Origin: Diadophis punctatus similis
Lineage: Eukaryota; Chordata; Lepidosauria; Squamata; Dipsadidae
DNA length: 64,000 nt
Direction of reading: 5' to 3'
Assembly (NCBI GenBank): GCA_023053685.1
Contig: JALIGW010000005.1
Coordinates: 51,325,742 to 51,389,741 of the forward strand
Shown: positions 55,380 to 64,000 of the stretch, piece after piece
Layout of the letters: every line of letters begins with the position of its first letter
Position numbering within the stretch: position 1 is the first letter of the stretch
Position numbers and translations under genes: made by a program
The notes under the pieces: model-generated
Database searches by the model: none
The model's input: only the letters and a program-made list of their open reading frames with translations
Told to the model about the DNA's origin: nothing

Positions 55380-56990
55380 GACATACCTGTGACCTGGACC
55401 CATTATCATTATTTAAGAGGTCTTCCTTGGGTTTTTCTATACTTAACAACTATAATTGTTATATTCCCAGTCTCCCTATTTGGGAAGGTTTATTGAGGAA
55501 GTGATAAGAAGTTATCTGCAGAGTATCCTAGAAGTAGATTATATGGATATGAAAGGGAACAATCAATTTTGCAGATAACAAAATTGACATGTTCTAGATG
55601 GGCGTATATGTCCTTCCTGATCCTATTAGATGTCTCTTTATAATTAATTTTATACCATTAATTTTAGTAGGCTTCAGATCTGCCTGTGAGACTTGAGGAT
55701 TGGAGCTACTCAATTAAAATGGTTCCATGCCTTCTTTAGCTGTCATTAGTCAGTGTTTGTGAAAGAATAAAAGACAGCTTTATGATCACAAAAGTGTAGG
55801 ATGCAGAAAACTCACTTCTTTCTTCCCTTCTCTTTAATAATTATATGAAACCATTCAGGAGGTAATTTGTTGGTTTAGAGTGTTGTGTTATCATTAGGCA
55901 GATGATACTCAATTATTTATGCCACCTTGGACTGGGCTAGAGTTGCTATCAAAGCCTTAGCTTGATATATTTAGAAGGTTCAGGTCTGGGTATGATAAAA
56001 AGGACAAAGTGGAATACAAACAAGATTAGTTGCTCTTTGTTCATTACGGTTCTTCAGTGTTGTCTCTTTGGGGTAAAATTCTGTCCCTGAGAAAACAAGT
56101 CTCCAACTTGTAGATCTTCCTCGATTCATGGTGGATAACGGATGGGTAAATGAAGGGAATGGCCTGCTGTAATGTTATGTTGGAATAATCTTGAAATATA
56201 GGACAAAAAGACACAGCCCAGGGAATAGCGAGATAAAAAGCAGCTGTCAATATTTTTGCTGTGGTTCAGTTGACTTTTTTCTGCCATTCTTTTGACTGTT
56301 CTCTTTGCCTTGTATTCCAAAGCCATTCCCAGATGCCATTACACCAGGTGCTCAGTTGAAGTTGTGTCTGAATAAGTAGATCCCAACAGTAACTCATGAC
56401 ATCATCACTCTTGATCAAATTAGTGCAGTATAAGTCTGGTTTATAGTCTGCCCATGTCTGGTGTCATAATCATAAATGTAATATGATTATTACTGCTGAA
56501 GGTGTTTCATGGCCTTCCAGTACATTTCCAGATGAAATTCAAAGTTCTGGTTCTAATTTAATAATGGGTTCTGTGTCACTCAGAAGCCCTTTCCTCTCTG
56601 ACTAGAACCAACTCATCCAGTATCTTCATTCCAGGAAAAACTGCTCGTGGTTCCTACTTTCATGTGGTGAGGGAAACTAAGGCTAAGAGGTGGATTTTTT
56701 CTGTAATGGCACAGATCCTATTGAACAACCTCACACAGATGTTTTCTAGAAGTCATCTGGTAAGTAATTTGGGATGATGGATCTATAGTTATTATCTTCC
56801 ATTGCTTCATTTTGAATTGAGTTGAATTTTTTAACTATGTCTTATTTAGTAGTAATATTGCCTTGTTGGTTTTGGGAATTATTACTTGCTATTGTTGTAT
56901 ATTCTTGAAAAATGTTGGGAGTCTAATTCCTTAAGCATTACAGTGGTATACTAATTTGAAGGATAAAAATAAATAAATAAATAAAATATT
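55380..56990 (+). mobile_element. L2 LINE reverse transcriptase to 3' end, decayed
   Basis: Across broken frames the landmarks are in order. IEEVIRSYLQSILEVDYMD is the L2 stretch before DPFQSGF. LILLDVS is the AFDTVDH strand. LEDWSYSIKM, then FNNYMKPFRR and ADDTQLF (GCAGATGATACTCAATTATT), form the catalytic site. PDEIQS / FQMKFKVLVL is the C-terminus. The 3' UTR runs to AAGGATAAAAATAAATAAAT. Many stops mark an old copy. Confidence 0.72.
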
Positions 56991-57767
56991 TATTTAACAC
57001 CTTCTTGTGTTATATTTATTAAGTAATTAATGTATTAATTATTTATCTCTATCTGCATTTAAAATGGGAAAGTCATGACTATTCATGGTATTTTAATTTG
57101 TTCTTGTATCTCATCACATTTAATGAATTACCAATACAATTGGTACAGTATTGGTAATAAGTGCTTTTTGTTTTATTGGAGGACACTTTTGAAATATTAA
57201 TATATCAATAAAAGGAAATATAATTGTGCTATAAAAAGCATGCTAAACTTCAGACCCTTTGATTTTTGTGTATAGAAAACAAGAAAATATTTAATATCAT
57301 GTTAAGTTCAAATATTTGTGAGAGATTTAAGAGAAATTTCTGCAAAGTGTAAGTTGCTGGCATGAATTTGGCATAAAGAAAACCCTAGAAGGAAAGTGCT
57401 TACTGCTGTTGGGCAATTTATTTTTAAACAATGAACTCATTGGCTGTCTACATGCTTTTCAAAATCTTAATGTTATCCATTAGTACACAGATGCTCCTGC
57501 TCTTGATGCAAAAGCTCTGGGAGGCTGCATGGATCATTAGTTTGCCAATTAGCTTGTTTTTATTAAACATCTATTTCCCAAACACTTTAAAAAAAACTGC
57601 TCCGCTGCTGACATTATATGGTGCACTGCCGTTGTATCCAGGCCCTGAAAATTCCTAAAATTACATACATTAGCATGAGCATATTCTTTCATACAATGAG
57701 AAAAAAGTGAGGTGATTTTGTTGTAATTAAGCCAACATTTCTAAGCAAATTGGAGAGAGGTAGAAAG
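56991..57767. other. AT-rich DNA, candidate CNE
   Basis: No gene. The stretch 57420-57720 is non-repetitive and of mixed composition (GATCATTAGTTTGCCAATTA, CTGACATTATATGGTGCACT) with a 75-codon frame at 57431-57658. It is a weak candidate for a conserved regulatory element. Confidence 0.3.
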
Positions 57768-57819
57768 TTTATTTTATTTTATTTTATTTTATTTATTTTA
57801 TTTGTCAAAACGTGTACAA
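57768..57819 (-). mobile_element. CR1-like LINE tail fragment
   Basis: (TTTTA)n followed by TTTATTTGTCAAAACGTGTA is the reverse of the ACGTGCTTGACAAAATAAAT terminus seen at 46220 and 18310. Only the last few dozen bases are present. Confidence 0.6.
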
Positions 57820-58085
57820 GAAATTTATTATTTTATTTATTTTATTTGGAAGTTCTATGCCGCCCTACTCCCTAAGGACTCAGGGCGGCGTACAACATTT
57901 TAAGGAACACCAAACAAATCATTAAAAACAATTTAAAAACAATTAAAAGAAACATATAACACCATACATATATGGGGGAGACATCAGATGTAAGGTTGTC
58001 TCAAAATCACCCCGCCTGCAGGAAGAGCCATGTCTTAATGGCTTTTCGGAAGGCCAGCAAGATAACAGGTATGGTATAAACAAAA
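57820..58085 (-). mobile_element. L2-like LINE 3' end
   Basis: On the minus strand, GGCCTTCCGAAAAGCCATTA and AGACATGGCTCTTCCTGCAG encode FRKAIKTWLFLQ, the usual L2 C-terminus. The 3' UTR follows, then GCCGCCCTGAGTCCTTAGGG and GGGCGGCATAGAAC before the AAATAAAATAAA tail. That GCCGCCCTGAGTC block is typical of reptile L2-type ends. Confidence 0.72.
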
Positions 58086-58179
58086 ACAAAAACAAAGTAG
58101 GTACAGGTAAATTTGGACAATAGGACAGTAGGACAGTAGGACAGTTGATCTGCATTATGTAGTATCAAGACATTCATGT

Positions 58180-58411
58180 ACTTATTTATTTGTTACCCGC
58201 CATTATTATTTTTAGAACTAACTCAAGGCAGCAAACACATTCAACACACATTCCTCCTCCTATTTCCCCACAACAACCTATAGGGGAATTGGGCTGTGAG
58301 AATGTGACTGGCCCAAAGTCACCCAGTTGGCTTTCATAGATAAGGCAGGACTTGAACTCTAATCTCCATCCTTCTAGTCTGGTGCCTTAACCACTAGACC
58401 AAACTGGCTCA
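58180..58411 (-). mobile_element. CORE-SINE (MIR-like)
   Basis: The centre GACTGGCCCAAAGTCACCCA matches the conserved CORE/MIR block. The minus-strand head is GAGCCAGTTTGGTCTAGTGG with tRNA-like boxes, and the end here is ATTTATTTGTTACCCGCC. Sequence is well kept for this class. Confidence 0.72.
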
Positions 58412-58525
58412 GTAGACATGATCTAGTTTTATTACCTATAGTAGACAGTAAGGCTTTAAAAAAGAAAGGCAGAAAATAAGATCTGCATTGTGAGAAACGG
58501 AAGCAAGTGCCTCAAAGTCCTAGGC

Positions 58526-58814
58526 CAGCAGTGTCACTCTCAACGTACATGGGCCAAATCCAGCCTGTGGGGTGTTTAGATCTGGCCTGTGGGACCAGTG
58601 TAGAAATATCAAAGGACTGGCCCACGGTGCCTCTGCTGGCTGAAAATGGACCACAGGGGACCTCGTGCGGTCCCCCCGAGGCCCATTTTTGGTCAGCAGA
58701 GTGCTGCAGGAGGCATGGAGGTGGAAATTGGCCACTGGGGGGGAGGCACAGGAGGCTGCAGGAGGCAAACACAACCCTAATGTGACTTTAATGAAACCAA
58801 GTTTGACACCCTTG
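58526..58814. mobile_element. hAT MITE, 289 bp
   Basis: CAGCAGTGTCACTCTCAACG and AAGTTTGACACCCTTG are inverted ends of the type CAGGGGTGTCAAACTC. Flanking octamers TCCTAGGC and TCCTAGCC match at seven of eight. The interior has GGGCCAAATCCAGCCTGTGG, common to this family. Confidence 0.86.
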
Positions 58815-58822
58815 TCCTAGCC

Positions 58823-60561
58823 ATATCTACCACTTAGTAGTAAATGTTTACATTGTTTTCCAAAGATGTATGTAAGGCAAAAAGATGGCAAACTATTTGT
58901 GCTAGATTTACTGACTGAATAGGAAGAGTTCTATGGTAGGAGTAAGTTAGCATTATTCTGTTTAATGATCTGATCGCACACTGCTCTTTCATTCCATAGG
59001 GGTCAATAGAGTCAATGATACACTTGATGTGCTGAATGTGAACAAAGTAGATGACTGCCTTTCTGTATGTTAATGAATGGTGTATATATGTGAGTGAATA
59101 GAGCACATCAGCAGTCAGTGAATGATTAGAATATGTAACTGAAAAGGATGTTTGAGAGGCCAGATCTTGTCACTTCTTGTGTATCCCAATGTTAATCAGT
59201 GTAAAAATGAAGGAGGGAGCGAAGGAGGGAGGGAAGGAAGATGTGGGCAAATTTGACACATCTCTGTTTCTGTACCAGTAATTTATAATCCACTACAGTA
59301 TTTTTAAAACTGCCAGATTCCCATTCTCAGATTGCTTTAAAAAAATTAAGTTTAACTTCCTAGAGAAAAGCAGTCAAGAACATTTGTTCTTCCATCTTGC
59401 AGAAAAGTCTTTACTTGACTTTGCAGAAAGTTGCTATCTCTCAGCAGCAGTGAAGCAATTGAAATATTAATGCATTTTGTATTTGTCTACCTTCTGAGGA
59501 TAATCAAATAAAGGGTTGCTGCTGAGCTATGAAATAGTTCTCACTTCCTTTTTTACCCAAGCAATACTTTCTTCTAATTTCCATTGCTGAATCACAATAT
59601 TATCAACTGATATCTCAGAAGAAGGATAAAGCATATTTCATCTGACATACTGAATCTCATACAACAACACTTCTTGGAAAAAGGAGAAAGAGGAGAAAAA
59701 AGGGGAAAGCTAATGAACTATTTTTTGTTTTGTTTTTTGAACTGTATTTCCTGCAAAACAGTGACACTTGAAAATGGCCCTAAGCACATGCTTTTCACAC
59801 TGTAGATTGACATAAAGCAAAACAAAACAAAAAAAGTTAAGAATAAAAACATTTACCATCAAGCAAAACAAAATAATGTCTGAACTAAGGCTTTTATCCA
59901 CGTGACTTTTAGATCAGGAATCTATATTATTCCAAATTGGGGAAAAAAATGTTAAGTTATAGAAGACATGAAATATCATGGCATTTTTTTTTAAAAAAAG
60001 AGGGAAGACATACAGTAACTATTATAAAGGAAACCATAGCATTGATAATGGAATTAAATTAAACAATAAGAAAAGCATCAGTGATGCCAAAGAAAAACAA
60101 ATGCTTCTGATGTAGAATAGTGTATTCTCTTTTCCAATCTTTTACCTATGTTCTCTTCATTCTTCTCCTCACCTCTAGAATCAGCATCCATATAGACAGA
60201 GGGCTTTTCTATTTTGTAACCTGAAATGACTTTTCTCCTATTTGCAGTTGGAAAATCAACCAGTAAATCCATCGGATGTCGGTTTATGCTTCAGGCTTAA
60301 CAACATTTCTGGAAAACCTGTTTAAAGTTCCTGATTGTTGAATTCCTATTAAACTTCCATTGTGCTGACAGGGAAGTAGGTCTTTTTGGTGCCAGTTCTC
60401 TGATCCTACAAGGTGAGCAATCTGTGGGATCAGACTACTAGACTAAGGAGTCATGTTTCTTCCCTTTCTCTCTCATACTTCTTCTCCCATGAGGAGAGGA
60501 AATAATTATTTCATCCTACAGAGTGACCTTATGGTAGGATTGGAGAACTGGCATTTAAGGT
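58823..60561. other. AT-rich unique sequence
   Basis: No gene or assignable repeat. A short GGGA-rich patch lies at 59209-59242. Confidence 0.5.
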
Positions 60562-60668
60562 TTCTTCTTCTTCTTCTTCTTCTTCTTCTTCTTCTTCTTC
60601 TTCTTCTTCTTCTTCTTCTTCTTCTTCTTCTTCTTCTTCTTCTTCTTCTTCTTCTTCTTCTTCTTTTC
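60562..60668 (+). repeat. (TTC)n microsatellite, about 35 units
   Basis: An almost perfect TTC/GAA array. It gives poly-Leu and poly-Arg frames, which are artefacts. GAA·TTC arrays can form triplex DNA. Confidence 0.95.
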
Positions 60669-61325
60669 TTCCACTTCTCTCTTTCTGCTTCTTCTGTCAC
60701 TACAACTTGACAAGAGAAGTGAAGCAGATGCCCTTTTGAAACAGTGGGAGAGTTTACTCTCTTAGAAATGGTCATGAAACTCAGTGGCCAGGGACCAGAG
60801 GTGGAGTATCTTAATGGTTTCAGGGAGTCAAGAGAAACAGAGCACTCACCCAAAGTACCTTTGCTTTATTCTCTCTACAGCCTTTCAAACTCTTGCATTG
60901 AGAGGGATGGTTATTCCATGCCTTTGTTTTTTAAAAAAATAAAAGCAGCTGTCTCTGTTGTTTGCTGTTTTGCTCTACCTTCTTTGTCTGCTTGGACAAC
61001 AATCTGTCTGGTTGTGCTGGAGCTGGATGCTTGACATCTGTCAGCATGTCTGAAGCGGGCTCTGGAGTTGGCTGTTCAGTATTGGTCTCCTCCTCTGCCG
61101 CAAATCCTGATCTGATTTCACTATGTATGGCAATGTCATCCACTCATGTTTTTCAAATTCATTTCCTGAAGTATTGCCAATCTAGATTTGGCAGGTACTC
61201 ATAAGAAACAAACTTAAATATTTTGAACACATCTAACTACAGTTGCAGAAGAAAAGAGAAAATAAATGAATGCAGATAAACCATTGGAATTAGTTTTTAA
61301 AAATGAAATTATAAAGTACTGTATG
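60669..61325. other. Unique sequence with a short Pro/Glu-rich frame
   Basis: No gene is recognised. On the minus strand at 60931-61143 a 70-codon frame reads EEETNTEQPTPEPASDML with normal-looking codons. It may be an exon remnant or part of an unknown repeat. Confidence 0.3.
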
Positions 61326-61333
61326 GTCCAAAG

Positions 61334-61854
61334 CAGTGGTGGGTTCCTACAGGTGCGGTCCACTCTATAGCACCGGTAGTGGCCCGCCGGTGACGTCACA
61401 GTACCGGTGCGGTTGGTTGCAGGTGCCTAGGTACCGCCATTTTTTAAAAAAAATTAATTTTTTAAAAAAATTTCTTCTGCTCATGCCCAGAAGTTGAGCT
61501 TTCGACACTGCGCATGCGCTGCCTTCCTACCCCACAGTGAGTCCAAGCAGGGGAGGATGGCTGAGGGAGTGTGTGAGATGCTGAAAGAATGGGCGGCAGG
61601 AGCTATCTCCATTCCCCTCCCTTCAGCAGTCCAAGAAGCCATGAATGCGCGGTGATGATCCTAGGCATTTTTGCACGTTCAAGGCTTCTCGAGCTGCTGA
61701 GGGGAGGGGGAATGGGCGGCAGGACCTATCTCAGTTCCCCTCCCTTTAGCAGTCTGAGAAGCCATGCCCACCTGGTCACATGGCCGGCAAGCCACACCCA
61801 CAAAATAAGCCACGCCCACAGAGTGGTAGTAAAAAAAATAGGAACCCGTCCCTG
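61334..61854. mobile_element. hAT MITE, 521 bp, perfect duplication
   Basis: It begins CAGTGGTGGGTTCCTACAGG and ends AATAGGAACCCGTCCCTG. GTCCAAAG is duplicated at 61326-61333 and 61855-61862. It is the inverse-orientation relative of 12646-13154, sharing GGTGACGTCACAGTACCGGT, TTCCCCTCCCTTCAGCAGTC and AAGCCACACCCACAAAATAA. Confidence 0.93.
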
Positions 61855-62277
61855 GTCCAAAGACATAAAGAACATCATTGAGAGGTAGAACATATTTTAA
61901 ATAAGATTTACTTTTTGATTGATTAGTGGAAACCGATGGCATCATCGTTTTTTAATTAGATGGCTGCTGATAAAAGTCTGAGAAAGGCAATGTACCCTTG
62001 AGGTTTAATTGGTTCTTGACTCATGCAAAACTAACATTATAAAAAGCAAGGAAACAATGTAGATTAGCTATTCTTGATATTTCATGTTATTATCTTGCTT
62101 ATAGAATGTTGATTGCAATGGGTACTAACTTTCCAGTGAAACTGAAATACAAATGAATGAAAATATAAAAATTCGCCCCCATTTTTATGAAGCTACATGT
62201 GTGTATGTATAGTATATATGTATGCAAGTATGTGCAATTGTAGTTGTACATATTCATGCACAATCTAGCATCTTAAG

Positions 62278-62514
62278 CAGGGGTGAGTTTTGGCTTACCT
62301 CGCTGCTGGTTTGCTTCCTGATGCGCCGTGCGGGGGCGCACACATTGTACAGTGCTAAAAACCCAGCTTCTGCACATGCGCAGAAGCAAAAAACAAGATC
62401 AGAGCCAGTTCGGGGGTGTGGCAGGCCTGGGTCACTACCGGTTCCAGTGACCCAGGCCGCTAAGTTACTACTGGTTCCATAGAACCGTTCCGAACCAGGA
62501 AGGACCCACGTCTG
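62278..62514. mobile_element. hAT MITE, 237 bp, perfect duplication
   Basis: It begins CAGGGGTGAGTTTTGGCTTA and ends GAAGGACCCACGTCTG. ATCTTAAG is duplicated at 62270-62277 and 62515-62522. The interior has an AGCTTCTGCACATGCGCAGA hairpin and CTACCGGTTCCAGTGACCC. The ends resemble those of the 12646 and 61334 elements. Confidence 0.9.
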
Positions 62515-62840
62515 ATCTTAAGCAATTACAGAAAGTGAGCAGCTTTCATTTTCATTTCAGTTTGCCTCATGGTTTTAGGCACAAAAGCCGCTAGAAGTGC
62601 CAAAATGAATATTCCCCAATGAAATTATTTATTAATATAATTATGTGTTTTTACATTGCCATTAATCCATTCTTACTTCAATAAAGAGAATGTTCATATG
62701 GAGCTCAAGAGAAATAGCATACATTTCCAGAAAATATACATTTTTAAAAAGAACATATATGTACTGTATGTATTGAAAGGCACAAAAGCTTTTTTTTCTT
62801 TTTTAAATTAAGGCAATGGGATGCTGCCATTAGCACAAGT

Positions 62841-62945
62841 AATTCTGGATTTATGACCATAATTGGTATCAGAATTTAGATGATGCTAAGAAGATGCTAA
62901 GCAAGGTGGATGTTAAATGAGTCATGCTTGATTTTATGACCTTTT
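62841..62945 (+). mobile_element. Fragment of TA-type squamate repeat
   Basis: GGATTTATGACCATAATTGG, AAGCAAGGTGGATGTTAAAT and GAGTCATGCTTGATTTTATG match the dispersed repeat at 9948-10035 and 20304-21705. Termini are absent. Confidence 0.5.
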
Positions 62946-63062
62946 TTGTCACAGCCTCTACCATTCTTACTTATTTTATATCCCACAAGAACTCTGTGAG
63001 AGGCCCTGGACTGAGAGATTGTAGCTGGCCCAGAGTTCCCATTGAGCTTCTAAACCTGGAGA
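62946..63062 (-). mobile_element. MIR/CORE-SINE-like fragment
   Basis: AACTCTGTGAGAGGCCCTGG, AGAGATTGTAGCTGGCCCAG and TTCCCATTGAGCTTCTAAAC parallel the MIR core and its surroundings. The match is weaker than at 58180. Confidence 0.45.
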
Positions 63063-63702
63063 CTGGGTTGGTCAAAGGAAAATAAAAAGCTTGGCCTATT
63101 TTATTCACATCACATACTGCTTTGATAGTCTGCTCTTTTAGAAACTTTTTTTCTTGCACCATTATACACTTAAGAACCCTCTATAGTACTTTGACAAAGC
63201 ATTCTCTTCCTTCTTAATACAGCACTGAGAAATAAATGGGAACATTTGCTCCTTTTTTTTTTACCAGCTCAGGCTTACTGTTGAATTTTGCAGTCTAGAA
63301 ATATATGGCCACTAGACCATGTCATGTTTTCCCCCTCAATATTTAGGTTAATCCTGCTATGCTTGAGGCAACATTTAAAGCTTTTGGACACACAAATGTT
63401 ATGTGTAATTTGCATTGGAGCCTGTAAATGTTATAATAAAGTATAATGAATTAATGTTGAATCAGTAAGTTCTTGTAATCAAAATATGAACTATGTGTTT
63501 TTTCAAAAGGAAATTCTGTATAGGTAGAGATTTGAATTATTTCACATTTGTGTCTGCTATACTTAAACACTATAAGTACCCATTTTCTCCTGCTAATTAA
63601 TTAAACCTCCATAGTGACTTTTTTTAAATGAATAGTTGTTGGGATTCCAGCCCCATAGAGATGTTTGTAAATCACAGATATAAACAGTAGTATAATACTA
63701 TT
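63063..63702. other. AT-rich unique sequence
   Basis: No gene or assignable repeat is seen. Confidence 0.5.
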
Positions 63703-63730
63703 AAGGAAAGAAAGAAAGAAAGAAAGAAAA

Positions 63731-63788
<58 letters not shown>

Positions 63789-63801
63789 AAGAGAGAGAGA
63801 G

Positions 63802-63876
<75 letters not shown>

Positions 63877-63878
63877 AT
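63703..63878 (+). repeat. (GAAA)n microsatellite, about 43 units
   Basis: A tetranucleotide array with GAGA interruptions near 63778-63802. Phe/Leu/Ser frames on the minus strand are artefacts. Confidence 0.95.
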
Positions 63879-64000
63879 TAAAAAACCCCAAACAGGGCTT
63901 CTTGCATAATTTTTTAGCCGCTGCATTTAAGCAGTTTTGATTGGAAGCTATCAATCCTGTCAAGCAAGAATGATTTACCTGGATATTGGGATAATAATAT

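Noticed and set aside
63601..63963. 120-codon minus-strand frame
   Set aside because: It is the complement of the GAAA microsatellite.

Overview
This is vertebrate nuclear DNA, AT-rich and almost entirely non-genic. The repeat content points to a squamate reptile, most likely an advanced snake. The diagnostic items are a CR1/L3 LINE whose 3' end runs straight into an (ATTCT)n array (7421-7535), Sauria-type and L2-tailed tRNA SINEs, BovB, an R4-type LINE with a restriction-like endonuclease region, L1 fragments with long open frames, and many hAT and Tc1/mariner-like non-autonomous elements. I find no intact host protein-coding gene. Nearly all long open frames are low-complexity repeats or LINE remnants. 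Family names come from recognition of sequence and protein motifs, not a database search.

Layout: 1-5.6 kb is unique DNA with an old SINE, two copies of a TA-flanked mariner-like family (2200 and 2490-3555, the second filled by an internal minisatellite), a foldback hAT MITE and a good L2-tailed SINE. 5.6-10.2 kb is the most complex part. A CR1/L3 3' end (5637-5745 + 7026-7424) is split by a 1.28-kb hAT element with a perfect 8-bp target duplication. Just downstream is a second hAT element of 2.5 kb (7630-10147, perfect duplication GTCTAAAT). Inside it are two hairpins, a broken copy of what looks like the first coding exon and promoter of the ciliary gene RSPH14, and 1.4 kb of polypurine minisatellite. 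10.2-20.3 kb holds several hAT MITEs, SINEs and CR1 3' ends. 20.3-21.7 kb is a mariner-like repeat carrying nested BovB and L1 insertions. 22-31 kb has CR1, L2 and SINE relics in AT-rich unique DNA. 31-37 kb has a Sauria SINE, an R4 LINE split by a hAT, and an inverted CR1 chimera. 39.1-41.6 kb is a 5'-truncated L1 with a nearly open reverse transcriptase. 42-58 kb contains L2 relics, CR1 ends, an L1 ORF1-only element (48.2-49.8 kb) and a GC-rich mariner MITE. 58-64 kb ends with a CORE-SINE, hAT MITEs and simple repeats.

Nothing here works as an operon or pathway. The biology is transposon nesting and amplification, with non-autonomous elements depending on enzymes encoded elsewhere. The most interesting signal is the hAT element that appears to have picked up the 5' end of a host cilium gene. 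Remaining long unique stretches contain no recognisable exons. A few look like candidate conserved non-coding elements and are flagged as such at low confidence.
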